A stretch of DNA of 64,000 nt from Ornithinimicrobium pratense (GCF_008843165.1 NZ_CP044427.1:3410001-3474000), one strand, 5' to 3'. Shown: positions 17,177 through 26,998, numbered from the stretch's first letter. The notes: a model not told the origin generated them from the sequence alone. Translations and numbers: made by a program.

Positions 17177-17861
17177 GACCCTGCGAGCCCCCGGCACCAC
17201 CGCCGGGCCGCAGGCGCATCGCCTCCACCACCAGGGCGCTGACGAGGAAGAACACGATGCCCAGCTCCCCCGCGCCACGCGGGAGGACCGCATCCGGGAG
17301 GCGGCTCTCGGCGGCGAGCAGCAGCGCTGCTCCCCCGAGCAGACCACGCACGACCCGGTGGGAGTCCAGCCAGCCCGTCTCGGGCCGGGCCGCCGACCAC
17401 AGCAGGCCCAGTCCGGGGGCGACGAGGGCAAGGACGACCCCGACCAGGTGGATCGCCCCGTGGTCGGTCGCGGTGAACAGCCCAGCGACGACCAACCCCA
17501 CGCCCATCACGACCACGCTGCCCGCCAGGATGCGTCCCCACAGCCGCAGCAACAGCGAGCCCGCCACGGCCAGCAGCCCCCCGGTGAGGATGAGTCCGCT
17601 GTTGAAGAGGACGTGACCGGGTGAGCAGATCCACCGAGCATCACGGACGTGGCAGGACCGGTCACCCAGGTCGCTCACCATGTTCAGGTGCCACACGTAG
17701 GCGGTGCCCGGTGTGCGGACGGCGAGCGCGAAGACGGTCACAAAGACGCCCACCCCCGCCAGCACGGCGACCGCCCCGAGCCGGTCGCGCAGGGCGACCT
17801 CCGCCGACGCCCGATCGGCACCGCGACCGCCTGCGCCGCTGGCGCGCGAACGGAGTGCCAT
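17088..17861 (-). CDS. DUF998 membrane protein
   Basis: A 257-residue protein with six hydrophobic segments and the DUF998 layout (WHLNMVSDLGD...C near the N-terminus, FNSGLILTGGLL, TDHGAIHLVGVVL). A low-complexity Ser/Ala tail of about 40 residues is encoded antisense to the end of the GT-C gene, so the last 89 bp are shared by both genes. The start follows TAGGAT by 6 nt (leaderless). Function unknown. Confidence 0.82.
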   Translation of the reverse strand: MALRSRASGAGGRGADRASAEVALRDRLGAVAVLAGVGVFVTVFALAVRTPGTAYVWHLNMVSDLGDRSCHVRDARWICSPGHVLFNSGLILTGGLLAVAGSLLLRLWGRILAGSVVVMGVGLVVAGLFTATDHGAIHLVGVVLALVAPGLGLLWSAARPETGWLDSHRVVRGLLGGAALLLAAESRLPDAVLPRGAGELGIVFFLVSALVVEAMRLRPGGGAGGSQGPTSRSADGTAATPSASQSPVPRSAASADR

Positions 17862-17937
17862 GTGGCGATCCTAGAGGTGCCTCCCACTTCGCCGTGCCTC
17901 TTGGGGCACGTCGGGGCATGGGTGCACACTGATCGCC

Positions 17938-20292
17938 ATGAACCCCGCCGATGCCCGCCTGCACCCGGCCGACACCCATGACACCATCCGGGTCCGGGGC
18001 GCCCGCGTCAACAACCTCAAGGACGTCGATGTCGACCTGCCTAAACGGCGTCTCACGGTGGTCACCGGGGTCTCAGGGTCGGGCAAGTCCTCACTGGTCT
18101 TCGGCACCATCGCGGCGGAGTCGCGGCGGCTGATCAACGAGACCTACTCCTCCTTCGTGCAGACCTTCATGCCGACGGCCGCCCGCCCCGACGTCGACCA
18201 CCTGCACGGACTGACGGCCGCGATCGTCATCGACCAGGAGCGGATGGGCAGCAACCCGCGGTCGACGGTGGGCACCGCCACCGACGCCCTGGCCTGGCTC
18301 CGGGTGATCTTCAGCCGGCTGTCCACGCCGCACGTGGGGCCGTCGGCCGCCTTCTCCTTCAACATCGCCGCCGCCTCCGGCCAGGGCGCGGTGACGGTCC
18401 AGAAGGGGCAGGGGAAGCCGGTCAAGGAGGTCAAGCACTTCCAGGTGCTGGGCGGCATGTGTCCCGACTGCGAGGGTATGGGCACCCTGGCGGCCATCGA
18501 CGAGGATGCCGTGGTCGACCGCAGCAAGAGCCTGGCCCAGGGCGCGATCCTGCTGCCCGGCTACCCGCCCGACTCGTGGGGCTGGCGCGCGTATGCCGAG
18601 AACGGCCGCCTCGACCCCGACAAGACGCTGCGCGACTACTCCCCCGAGGAGTGGGACTGGCTCATGCACGCCGAGCCGACCAAGGTCAAGGTCGGCGGCA
18701 TCAACATGACCTACCTGGGCCTGGTCCCACGCATCCGCCAGACCCTCTTCGGCGAGCGCCCGCCGAAGCAGGCGCACATGATCGCCTTCAAGGAACGGGT
18801 GGCGGCCACCGGCCCGTGTCCGGCCTGCGGGGGCACCCGGCTCAACGAGCCGGCCCGCACCGCGACCGTCCGCGGCACCACCCTGCCTGAGTGCTGCGAG
18901 CTGGAGATCAGCGAGCTGCTGACCTGGGTCGAGGATCTCGACGAGCCGAGCGTGGCACCGGTGCAGCAGGCGCTGGCTGAGATGCTGCGTGCGATGGTCG
19001 ACATCGGCCTGGGCTACCTCTCGCTCTCCCGCGCCTCCGGCACCCTCTCCGGTGGGGAGTCGCAGCGGGTGAAGATGGTGCGGCACCTGGGCTCGGCGCT
19101 CACCGACGTCACCTACGTCTTCGACGAGCCCACCGTCGGTCTGCACCCGCACGACATCGCGCGGATGAACACGCTGCTGGGCCAGCTGCGCGACTCCGGC
19201 AGCACCGTCCTCGTCGTCGAGCACAAGCCGGAGGTCATCGACATCGCCGACCATGTCATCGACATCGGTCCCGGGGCAGGCAGCGACGGCGGCCAGGTCG
19301 TGTACGCCGGGCCCCGCGCCGGTCTTGAGGCCTCCGGGTCGGTGACCGGTCGCCTGCTGGACCGGCGCCCCAGCCTGCGCGACCCGGCGCGGGAGGGCAC
19401 GGCATACCTGGAGATCCGGGACGCGCGGCGCAACAACCTGGCCGGCGTCGACGTGGACATCCCGCTCGGGATGCTCGTCGCGGTGACCGGTGTCGCCGGC
19501 TCGGGCAAGAGCTCGCTGGTGCACGGCTCGCTGGCCGGACGGGAGGAGGTGCTCGTCGTGGACCAGTCGGCGATCCGCGGGTCCCGGCGGTCCAACCCCG
19601 CGACCTACAGCGGGCTGCTCGACCCGATCCGCGCCGCCTTCGCCAAGGAGCACGGCGTCAAGGCCGCCCTGTTCAGCCCGAACTCCGAGGGTGCCTGCCC
19701 GGCGTGCAACGGCTATGGGGAGATCTACACCGAGCTGCCCGGTATGCCGCCCGTCGTCACCCCCTGCGAGGCGTGCGGTGGGCGCCGCTTCCAGGACGAG
19801 GTGCTCGCCTACACCCTGCACGGGCTGGCGATCGACGAGGTGCTGCGGCTGTCCGTGGCAGAGGCGGCGGAGGTGTTCACCACCGGCAAGACGGCGACGA
19901 TCCTGCGGCGGCTGCTCGACGTCGGCCTGCCCTACCTCAAGCTGGGGCAGACACTGACCAGCCTCTCCGGCGGCGAGCGCCAGCGGCTCAAGCTCGCCTC
20001 CCAGCTCCGCACCTCGCCGGTCGTCGTCCTCGACGAGCCCTCCTCCGGGCTGCACCTCGCCGACACCGACACCCTGCTGGGGATGTTGCACGGCCTCGTC
20101 GACGACGGCACCAGTGTCATCGTCATCGAGCACAACCTGGCGGTCGTCAGCCAGGCCGACTGGATCATCGATGTCGGGCCGGGCGCCGGCCACGAGGGTG
20201 GGCGCATCGTCTTCGAGGGCACCCCGGCGCAGATGGTCGAGGTGTCGGACACGCTCACCGCCCAGTACCTTCGCGAGCGGCTGGGGCGGTAG
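17938..20292 (+). CDS. short UvrA-like ABC ATPase (UvrA2/drug-resistance class)
   Basis: A 784-residue protein with two ABC ATPase modules: Walker A GVSGSGKSSL near 46 and GVAGSGKSSL near 523, signatures LSGGESQRVK and LSGGERQRLK, and Walker B motifs ending DEP. Four CxxC zinc-finger pairs are visible (CPDCEGMG, CPACGGTR, CPACNGYG, CEACGGRR). It is about 170 residues shorter than housekeeping UvrA and seems to lack the UvrB-binding region. Such UvrA2-type proteins are linked to tolerance of DNA-intercalating drugs or to damage sensing. No uvrB or uvrC is nearby. Confidence 0.87.
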   Translation: MNPADARLHPADTHDTIRVRGARVNNLKDVDVDLPKRRLTVVTGVSGSGKSSLVFGTIAAESRRLINETYSSFVQTFMPTAARPDVDHLHGLTAAIVIDQERMGSNPRSTVGTATDALAWLRVIFSRLSTPHVGPSAAFSFNIAAASGQGAVTVQKGQGKPVKEVKHFQVLGGMCPDCEGMGTLAAIDEDAVVDRSKSLAQGAILLPGYPPDSWGWRAYAENGRLDPDKTLRDYSPEEWDWLMHAEPTKVKVGGINMTYLGLVPRIRQTLFGERPPKQAHMIAFKERVAATGPCPACGGTRLNEPARTATVRGTTLPECCELEISELLTWVEDLDEPSVAPVQQALAEMLRAMVDIGLGYLSLSRASGTLSGGESQRVKMVRHLGSALTDVTYVFDEPTVGLHPHDIARMNTLLGQLRDSGSTVLVVEHKPEVIDIADHVIDIGPGAGSDGGQVVYAGPRAGLEASGSVTGRLLDRRPSLRDPAREGTAYLEIRDARRNNLAGVDVDIPLGMLVAVTGVAGSGKSSLVHGSLAGREEVLVVDQSAIRGSRRSNPATYSGLLDPIRAAFAKEHGVKAALFSPNSEGACPACNGYGEIYTELPGMPPVVTPCEACGGRRFQDEVLAYTLHGLAIDEVLRLSVAEAAEVFTTGKTATILRRLLDVGLPYLKLGQTLTSLSGGERQRLKLASQLRTSPVVVLDEPSSGLHLADTDTLLGMLHGLVDDGTSVIVIEHNLAVVSQADWIIDVGPGAGHEGGRIVFEGTPAQMVEVSDTLTAQYLRERLGR

Positions 20293-20364
20293 AGATCTGG
20301 GCCGGCACCACCGGTGCGTGTGTCAGCTCCGGAATGCCTGTTCCTCCACCGCGTTGACCCAGGT

Positions 20365-21387
20365 ATGAAGCGCATCGGCTTTCTCTCCTTCGGGCACTGG
20401 ACCCCGCACCCGCAGTCGGCGGCGCAATCCGCGTCGGATGTGCTGCTGCAGTCGATCGACCTGGCGGTCGCGACCGAGGAGCTGGGCGGTGACGGCGCCT
20501 ACTTCCGGGTGCACCACTTCGCCCGGCAGCTGGCCTCCCCGTTCCCGCTGCTGGCGGCGGTCGGGGCCCGCACCAAGCGGATCGAGATCGGCACCGGCGT
20601 GATCGACATGCGCTACGAGAACCCGCTCTACATGGTCGAGGACGCCGGCGCCGCCGACCTCATCTCCGGAGGGCGGCTGCAGCTGGGCATCAGCCGCGGC
20701 TCCCCGGAGCAGGTGATCGAGGGCTACGGCTACTTCGGCTACCAGCCCGCGGAGGGAGAGACCGATGCGGACATGGCCCGTCGGCACACCGCGGCCTTCC
20801 TGCAGGCGCTGGAGGGCGAGGGCTTCGCCGAGCCCAGCCCGCGCCCGATGTTCCCCAACCCGCCCGGACTGCTGCGGCTCGAGCCTCACTCCGAGGGGCT
20901 GCGGGAGCGCATCTGGTGGGGTGCGGGATCCCGGGCCACCGCCGAGTGGGCCGCGGGGCAGGGGATGAACCTGATGAGCTCGACCCTGCTGACCGAGGAC
21001 GCTGGCGTGCCCTTCCACCAGCTGCAGGCTGAGCAGATCCGGCTCTTCCACGACGCCTGGACGGCTGCCGGGCACCACCGTGAGCCGCGGACCTCCGTCT
21101 CCCGCAGCATCTTTCCGCTGGTGAGCGAGCAGGACCACGCCTACTTCGGACTGGAGCGTCGCAGCGCGGACCAGGTCGGGATGCTGGAGGGCGGACGGGC
21201 AACCTTCGGCAAGACCTATGCCGCTGAGCCGGAGGAACTGGTCCGCCAGCTGGCGCAGGACGAGGCGATCGCCGCCGCGGACACTCTGCTGCTCACCGTG
21301 CCCAACCAGCTGGGTGTGGACTACTGCGCCCACATCATCGAGCAGGTGCTCGAGGTGGCCAAAGACCCCGCGCTGGGCTGGCGCTGA
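20365..21387 (+). CDS. LLM-class flavin-dependent oxidoreductase
   Basis: A 340-residue luciferase-like TIM-barrel flavoenzyme, using reduced FMN or F420. It begins MKRIGFLSFGHW and has EELGGDGAYFRVHHFARQLASPFPLLAAVGARTKRIEIGTGVIDMRYENPLYMVEDAGAADLISGGRLQLGISRGSPE, the bacterial-luciferase-like core. It follows the UvrA-like gene by 72 bp in the same direction and ends 15 bp from the convergent MFS gene. Substrate unknown. Confidence 0.88.
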   Translation: MKRIGFLSFGHWTPHPQSAAQSASDVLLQSIDLAVATEELGGDGAYFRVHHFARQLASPFPLLAAVGARTKRIEIGTGVIDMRYENPLYMVEDAGAADLISGGRLQLGISRGSPEQVIEGYGYFGYQPAEGETDADMARRHTAAFLQALEGEGFAEPSPRPMFPNPPGLLRLEPHSEGLRERIWWGAGSRATAEWAAGQGMNLMSSTLLTEDAGVPFHQLQAEQIRLFHDAWTAAGHHREPRTSVSRSIFPLVSEQDHAYFGLERRSADQVGMLEGGRATFGKTYAAEPEELVRQLAQDEAIAAADTLLLTVPNQLGVDYCAHIIEQVLEVAKDPALGWR

Positions 21388-21402
21388 CCTGCCCGCGGAC
21401 GC

Positions 21403-22737
21403 TCAGGGGTTGGGTGAGGGGGGGCTGACACGGAACCGGCCGACCTCACGGTGGGTGAGCGCCACGACGACGGTGACGGCCAGGCACGACACCGCGCCGA
21501 GGACGGCCGCCGCGGCCGGAGTCGTCAACCCGGCGACCAGGCCAGCGCGGGCGTTGCCGAGGTCGGGACCGGCGACCCCGACCACGTGCTCCACGGCCGA
21601 GACCCGACCCAGGTGGCTGTCCGGGGTGGCCAGCTGGACGATCGCTGCCCGGGAGGTCACCGACGCGGTGTCGGCGGCGCCGGCCACGACCAGCGCGGCG
21701 AGCACCCACCATGTCAGCCCGGCGAAGGAAGCCAGGCCAAAACCGAGCAGGGCCAGGCCCCAGACCCCCACTGCGAGCAGCTGCACCCGCCCCAGGTGGG
21801 TCCTACGGGTGACCAGCCCAGAGGCCAGACCCGCTATGGACCCGCCGACCGCGACCGCGCTCATGAACAGGCCGAGGGTCCTCGGGTCCCCGTCAAACAG
21901 CTGCTGGTTGATCATCGGAAAGAGGGCGACCGGGAAGGACAGCACCATCGCGGCCAGGTCGAGCAGGAACGAGCCGCGCAGCACCGGGTCCCGGGCCACC
22001 AGGGACATCCCCTCGGTGAGGTGGCCCAGGCCCCGTCGGGTCCGGCCCCAGAGCAGGGCCACCCGACCCGGCGTCGTGACCACCTCGCCCGCCACCGGGT
22101 CCGGGCCGACCTCTTCGAGCTCATCGGCCCGACGCGGAGGCATCGAGGGCAGGCTCCACACGGCCCAGCACGACACGGCCAGCGCGCAGGCGTTGACCAG
22201 GTAGCACAAAGCCGGGCCCACCGCCCCCACCAGCACCCCGCCCAGCGCGGGCCCCACCAGCATGGCCAGCTGGAAGGAGAGCATGTGCAGGGCGACCCCG
22301 GCCGGAACCAGGTGTCGCGGCAGGAGACGGGCGATGAAGGTGCGTCGGGCTGGGGCACCGAGGGCGTTGCACGCCGTCTGCAAAGAGATGAGCCCGAGCA
22401 GAAGAGGCAGCGGGTAGGCGCCCAGCACGAGCTGGGCCGCGAGGAGCAGCGCCGCGACGGCCTGCCCGCCCGTGGACCACATTCCGACAACGCGTCGGTC
22501 GAAGAGGTCGGCCAGCGGCCCCCCGAGCAGCCCCATGACGATCATCGGCACCGCCTGCGCGAGCCCGATGGCGCCCACCCAGAACGGGTTGCGGGTCAGG
22601 TCCCACACCTGGAAGAGGACCGCGACGACGGCGACCTGCTGGCCCAGGCTGGAGAGGATCCCGCTGACCCACAGCCGCCGGAAGGGCGCGCTGGCCCGCA
22701 ACGGCGCGAGGTCGACCAGGGCGTTGCGGGCGCTCAC
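21403..22737 (-). CDS. MFS transporter (MFS_3/enterobactin-exporter-like)
   Basis: A 444-residue transporter starting FRRLWVSGILSSLGQQVAVVAVLFQVWDLTRNPFWVGAIGLAQAVPMIVMGLLGGPLADLFDRR, the MFS_3 pattern, with about 12 segments. GTG 22737 is chosen because the open frame upstream of it is arginine-rich and unlike the family. It is likely an exporter. No regulator is adjacent; the NarL-type response regulator upstream is in the same direction at a 159-bp distance. Confidence 0.85.
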   Translation of the reverse strand: MSARNALVDLAPLRASAPFRRLWVSGILSSLGQQVAVVAVLFQVWDLTRNPFWVGAIGLAQAVPMIVMGLLGGPLADLFDRRVVGMWSTGGQAVAALLLAAQLVLGAYPLPLLLGLISLQTACNALGAPARRTFIARLLPRHLVPAGVALHMLSFQLAMLVGPALGGVLVGAVGPALCYLVNACALAVSCWAVWSLPSMPPRRADELEEVGPDPVAGEVVTTPGRVALLWGRTRRGLGHLTEGMSLVARDPVLRGSFLLDLAAMVLSFPVALFPMINQQLFDGDPRTLGLFMSAVAVGGSIAGLASGLVTRRTHLGRVQLLAVGVWGLALLGFGLASFAGLTWWVLAALVVAGAADTASVTSRAAIVQLATPDSHLGRVSAVEHVVGVAGPDLGNARAGLVAGLTTPAAAAVLGAVSCLAVTVVVALTHREVGRFRVSPPSPNP

Positions 22738-22896
22738 CCGCCGGCTCCGGTCATGGTGCAGACCCGCACCACCGATCGGTCGGCGACGATCCTGCGCGCG
22801 AAACCGGTCCCCCTCATTGCCCCGATGATAGGCGCTGCGTCTCCGCCGCCGAAGGCAGCACCGGGACACTGGCCTCGCGGCCTGCGCCACGGAGGG

Positions 22897-23574
22897 TCAG
22901 CCCAGGATCCCTTCGTGCAGCGCCCGCAGCACGGCGTTGGTGCGGTCGCGGGCGTTGAGCTTGACCAGCACGGCGGACACGTGGTTCTTCACCGTGCCCT
23001 CGGCCAGGTGCAGCGCACCGGCGATCTCGCGATTGCTGTAGCCCTCGGCCACCAGCCGCAGCACCTCTACCTCGCGGGTGGTCAGCGGCTCCACGGCAGC
23101 ACTGGCCGGCGAGTGTGCGGCTGAGGGGGCTGGGCCGGAGCGCAAGGCGGTGAGCAACCGGCCGGTGATCGAGGGGGCGATCAGCGTGCCGCCCTCGGCC
23201 AGCGTGTGCACCCCGCGGGCCAGCTGCTCCAGCGTGACGTCCTTGAGCAGATAGCCCCGGGCACCCTCGCGCAGGGCGTCCAGCACCAAAGTGTCGTCGT
23301 CGAACGTGGTCAGCACCAGTACCGGCACCTCCAGGCCCCGCTCCCGCAGCTCGCGCAGAGTCCAGAGCCCGTCGAAGCGGGGCATCCGCAGGTCGAGCAG
23401 CACCACGTCCGGGCGCTCCTGCTCGACCACCGCCACCGCCTCCGCACCGTCCCCGGCCTCCCCGACCACGCAGATCGAGGCGAGGTCGAGCAAGGTCCGG
23501 ATGCCCTGCCGCACCAGAGTCTGGTCGTCGACCACCACCACCCGGACCCGGTCGTCCGCCGGTGGGTCCGTCAT
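22897..23574 (-). CDS. NarL/LuxR-type response regulator
   Basis: A 225-residue regulator with an N-terminal receiver domain (VVVVDDQTLVRQGIRTLL, phospho-acceptor Asp in DVVLLDLRMPRFDG near 61, Lys in YLLKD) and a C-terminal LuxR HTH (LTTREVEVLRLVAEGYSNREIAGALHLAEGTVKNHVSAVLVKL). Its ATG overlaps the TGA of the kinase gene (ATGA). It most likely controls the divergent ABC exporter at 24807-26344. Confidence 0.92.
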   Translation of the reverse strand: MTDPPADDRVRVVVVDDQTLVRQGIRTLLDLASICVVGEAGDGAEAVAVVEQERPDVVLLDLRMPRFDGLWTLRELRERGLEVPVLVLTTFDDDTLVLDALREGARGYLLKDVTLEQLARGVHTLAEGGTLIAPSITGRLLTALRSGPAPSAAHSPASAAVEPLTTREVEVLRLVAEGYSNREIAGALHLAEGTVKNHVSAVLVKLNARDRTNAVLRALHEGILG

Positions 23575-24695
23575 GCCGCCGGCACCCGCGCGACCACGGC
23601 GAAACCGGCCGGACCCTGGCCGTCGAACCGAACCTCCCCGCCCAGCGCCTCGAACCGCTCGACGAGGCCCTGCAGACCGTGGCCAGGCTGCACCCGTGCC
23701 GCTCCACGACCGTCATCCTGGGCCTGCAGGACCGTGCACCCCTCCCCGTCCCGTGCCACGGTCACGCTGAGCGTGCGGGCCTGCGCGTGCCGGAGGGTGT
23801 TGGTGACGATCTCCTGGACGGCCCGGACCAGCGCGGCCGACTCCTCCTCCCCCACCTCGACGTCGCCCGCCACCTCCAGGCGCACCTCCAGCCCTGGTAT
23901 GTCGTGCACCACCTGCTCCAGCGCCTCGCGCAGGTCGGTGGGTCGGGTGCGCAGCTCGTCCACCGCCGCCCGCACGTCGCCGAGCAGCTCCCTGGCCACG
24001 GCTCCGGCCCGCACGACGTGTGCCTGGGCCCCCTCCCCCTCCCGGTGGCGGGCGGCCTCGAGCTCCAGGCTGAGCACGGTCAGCGAGTGACCAACCGTGT
24101 CGTGCAGGTCGCGGGAGATCCGCAACCGCTCGGCCGTCCGGGCCGACTCGCCCAGCAGGGCCGTAGCTGCCCGGAGTTCGACGTGGGCCGCGGTCAGCTC
24201 ACGGCGCAACCGCTGCTCCCGGACCAGGCTGAGCACGGACAGCGCCGAGACGATCTGCAGGAAGAGGTAGAGCGCGGCGGCGGCGACGACCTCCCACCAC
24301 GGACCGTTGCCGTCGGCCCAGGCCCAGGCCAGGACGAGGAGGGCCGTGTTGAGGCCGACGATCGCCAGCACGAGCCCGAAGGGCACCAGATAGACGGCCA
24401 GGGCGGCGACCACGACCAGCAGGATCGACAGAAACCCGGCAGGCGCGCTGCCGACCAGGACCCATGCGCCGACCGTCGCGACCCCGAGCGCGACGCGACC
24501 GGACACCGGTGGGTGGCCTGGTTCCGAGTGCGCCGCGGCCACGACGAGAGCCACCACGGTCACCACGTAGGTCAGCGACCACCAGAGGCGCGGCAGCTCG
24601 GGGCTCACCACCCCGGTCAGGACGGGCAGCCCGATCGCCAGGAGCACGGCGAGCATGACGAGCCCGGCCCAGACCTCGGCGTCCACCTTGCGCAT
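23571..24695 (-). CDS. sensor histidine kinase (HisKA_3)
   Basis: A 374-residue kinase with four to six membrane segments in the first 150 residues, the HisKA_3 box RISRDLHDTVGHSLTVLSLELEAA with phospho-His, and a HATPase_c domain ending with GHGLQGLVERFEALGGEV. This is the DesK/LiaS-like intramembrane-sensing class. The start lies 6 nt after TACGCT on the minus strand, leaderless. It is divergent from an ABC-2 exporter, a common arrangement for envelope or antibiotic stress response. Confidence 0.9.
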   Translation of the reverse strand: MRKVDAEVWAGLVMLAVLLAIGLPVLTGVVSPELPRLWWSLTYVVTVVALVVAAAHSEPGHPPVSGRVALGVATVGAWVLVGSAPAGFLSILLVVVAALAVYLVPFGLVLAIVGLNTALLVLAWAWADGNGPWWEVVAAAALYLFLQIVSALSVLSLVREQRLRRELTAAHVELRAATALLGESARTAERLRISRDLHDTVGHSLTVLSLELEAARHREGEGAQAHVVRAGAVARELLGDVRAAVDELRTRPTDLREALEQVVHDIPGLEVRLEVAGDVEVGEEESAALVRAVQEIVTNTLRHAQARTLSVTVARDGEGCTVLQAQDDGRGAARVQPGHGLQGLVERFEALGGEVRFDGQGPAGFAVVARVPAA

Positions 24696-24806
24696 GTCCC
24701 CAGCGTAGGGCGGCCTTCCTGGGCCGCGCGGGTGCCGGAAGTCATGGCCCGAACCGGTGACGATCGGCACGCGCGCGGGGTGCCCCGACCTCCATACCGT
24801 CGACAC

Positions 24807-25565
24807 ATGAGGACGACACAGATCCCACCCCCCGCCGTGGTGGTGGAACAGGTGCGCAAGCGCTACCGCTCGACCCAGGCCGTGGACGGCATCAGCCTGA
24901 CCGTCGCCCGAGGGGAGACGGTCGGGATCCTCGGGGCCAACGGCGCCGGCAAGACCACCCTGGTCGAGATGATCGCCGGCCTGCGCACCCCGGACACCGG
25001 CTCGGTCCAGGTGCTCGGGCTGCACCCGACCCGCGACCGCGCCCGGCTGCGGCAGGTCCTCGGCGTGCAGCTGCAGAACGCCTACCTGCACCACGCCCTG
25101 ACCGCGCGGGAGCTGGTCGAACTCTACCGCAGCTTATACCCCCACCCGCGCGGCACCGACCAGACGCTCGACCTGGTCGAGCTGGGTGCGCACCGGGACA
25201 CCCAGTTCGAGAAGCTCTCGGGCGGGCAGCAGCAACGTCTCTCCGTAGCGCTGGCCCTGGTCGGCCGGCCCCGGATGGTGATCCTCGATGAGCTGACCAC
25301 CGGGATGGACCCCCGCGCCCGGCGACGGATGTGGGGAGCGATCGAGGCCCTGCAGGACGACGGCGTGACCATCCTCATCGTCAGCCACGCCATGGACGAG
25401 GTGGAGCGGCTGTGCGACCGCGTGCTGCTCCTGCAGGACGGGAAGGTGATCGCGGAGGGCACGCCCGCCGAGGTCACCGCGCAGGCGCAGGCGGCGAGCC
25501 TGGAGGACGCCTTCGTCGCGCTGACCGGGACCACGCTCGACGACCTGCAGATGGAGGAACTGTGA
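24807..25565 (+). CDS. ABC transporter ATP-binding protein
   Basis: A 252-residue ATPase with Walker A GANGAGKTT near 50, signature LSGGQQQR, Walker B MVILDEL and switch His in IVSHAMDEVERL. It belongs to the ABC-2 exporter type with its permease next. ATG 24807 is preceded by TACCGT at 6 nt. The stop overlaps the permease ATG by one base (TGATG). The NarL-type two-component system is divergent. Confidence 0.92.
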   Translation: MRTTQIPPPAVVVEQVRKRYRSTQAVDGISLTVARGETVGILGANGAGKTTLVEMIAGLRTPDTGSVQVLGLHPTRDRARLRQVLGVQLQNAYLHHALTARELVELYRSLYPHPRGTDQTLDLVELGAHRDTQFEKLSGGQQQRLSVALALVGRPRMVILDELTTGMDPRARRRMWGAIEALQDDGVTILIVSHAMDEVERLCDRVLLLQDGKVIAEGTPAEVTAQAQAASLEDAFVALTGTTLDDLQMEEL

Positions 25566-26344
25566 TGACCACCGACACCGCACAGATCGAGGCCCGGCGG
25601 CCCGGGCCGCACGCCTGGCGCATGCTGGTGCAGTCCGAGGCCAAGATGGTCATCCGGGACACCGCCGGCCTGATCGTCCCGCTGGGCCTTCCCCTGCTCA
25701 TCCTGGTGATGAGCGCCTCGGCCGCGTCCGAGCACGCCGTGGGGTCCCAGGGTCTGACCGGGCTGGAGGCCTACGTGCTGCCACTCGTCTTCGCGGTGGT
25801 GATCGCCTCCATCGGGATCATCAACATGCCCAGTTTCCTGGCCTACTACCGCCGGACGGGGATCCTGCGCAGGCTTGGGGTCACGCCCGCCTCGCCCACG
25901 ATGGTGCTGATGGCGCAGGTGCTGGTCAGCCTGGCGCAGGCGCTGCTCGGGATGGGGCTGGCGCTCGCCGTCGCGATGCTCGGCTTCGGCGCCCGGCTGC
26001 CCGACGCCCCCTTGACCGTGCTGGGGATCGGCCTGCTCGGCATCGCGGCGATGTATGCCGTCGGCCTCGTCGTCGCCGCGGTCGCGCCCACACCCAACTC
26101 GGCGGTGGCGATCGGTCTGGTCGCCTTCTTCGCCATCGGCGCCGTCGGTGGCCTGTTCGGCGGCCAGGACGCGCTGCCGGGCCCGGTGGCCACGATCGGG
26201 GAGCACCTGCCCTTCGGGGCGACGGTGCAGGCGCTGGGCGCGGCCTGGGTCGGCGCCGACGTCGAGCCGTCCCACCTGCTCGCCCTGGGGGTCAGCGTCG
26301 TGGTCGGCGCGGGGCTGGGCACGGCGTTCTTCCGCTGGGAGTGA
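25565..26344 (+). CDS. ABC-2 type transporter permease
   Basis: A 259-residue membrane protein with six hydrophobic segments, the first after residue 35 (DTAGLIVPLGLPLLILVMS) and the ABC-2 motif LAYYRRTGILRRLGVTPASPTMVLMAQ in the centre. It forms the membrane half of the exporter with the preceding ATPase; GGAGGAAC upstream serves as its ribosome binding site. A GC hairpin follows the stop. Confidence 0.9.
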   Translation: MTTDTAQIEARRPGPHAWRMLVQSEAKMVIRDTAGLIVPLGLPLLILVMSASAASEHAVGSQGLTGLEAYVLPLVFAVVIASIGIINMPSFLAYYRRTGILRRLGVTPASPTMVLMAQVLVSLAQALLGMGLALAVAMLGFGARLPDAPLTVLGIGLLGIAAMYAVGLVVAAVAPTPNSAVAIGLVAFFAIGAVGGLFGGQDALPGPVATIGEHLPFGATVQALGAAWVGADVEPSHLLALGVSVVVGAGLGTAFFRWE

Positions 26345-26350
26345 CCGAGG

Positions 26351-26368
26351 CGGTGCCGGGCGGCACCG
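26351..26368 (+). terminator. hairpin after ABC-2 permease
   Basis: CGGTGCC-GGGC-GGCACCG, a 7-bp stem with a 4-nt loop, starting 7 bp after the permease stop. No U-tract. Confidence 0.55.
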
Positions 26369-26446
26369 TGCCGCACGCAGACCCCACCGGGTCATCGACT
26401 GCTGCAGATGTGCCCGCCAGCTGCCCAGATCACGGGCGTGGCCGCG

Positions 26447-26998
26447 TCACTCGGTGGGCAGCACCATGACCAGGACGTCCGGGCCCTCGTCCCCGACGAC
26501 CGAGGTGAGCCATGGCGGCCGGATCGCCAGCACGTCGCGCCAGCCGGTGGACAGGTAGAGGTGGCGGGCGCTGGCGTGGTGGGGCAGCACCTCCAGGCAG
26601 GGGTGGTGACCCGCGGCCCGGATGTCCGTCACGATCGTCTCGAGCAGGGCCCTGCCGACGCCGTGCCCGCGGGCGCGCTCTGCGGTGAACAGGCCGGAGA
26701 CGTAGGAGAGCTCCTCGACCGCGCAGCCGTGGCCCTTCGCGCACGCCGCGTTCATCCGCGCGGAGTCAGGGAACCCGTGCGCCGGTCCGGTGCGACCCAC
26801 GTGGCCGACCACGTCGCCGTCGATCTCAGCGACGAAGGCGCCGAGGGCGTCCTCGGCGTGCAGGAAGACGTCGGTGCTCACCGGCAGCGGGTCGCGGAAG
26901 GGATACCGGGTGCGCGGCTGCTGCTCCAGCAGGTCCGTGCCCAGGCCCGGCAGGTCGCCCGGGCGCCGACGCCGGACGGTCGGTGTCCCGGCAGTCAT
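26447..26998 (-). CDS. GNAT-family N-acetyltransferase
   Basis: A 183-residue GNAT protein with the beta4-alpha3 acetyl-CoA segment VSGLFTAERARGHGVGRALLETIVTDIRAAGHHPCLEVLPHHASARHLYLSTGWRDV. Its ATG overlaps the stop of the trans-aconitate-methyltransferase-like gene by 4 nt, so the two are an operon. Substrate unknown. Confidence 0.88.
   Translation of the reverse strand: MTAGTPTVRRRRPGDLPGLGTDLLEQQPRTRYPFRDPLPVSTDVFLHAEDALGAFVAEIDGDVVGHVGRTGPAHGFPDSARMNAACAKGHGCAVEELSYVSGLFTAERARGHGVGRALLETIVTDIRAAGHHPCLEVLPHHASARHLYLSTGWRDVLAIRPPWLTSVVGDEGPDVLVMVLPTE

Noticed and set aside
18091..20193. A 700-codon open frame antisense to the UvrA-like gene
   Set aside because: It is a GC-driven shadow frame: no family motifs, and the plus-strand frame has full ABC/zinc-finger motifs.
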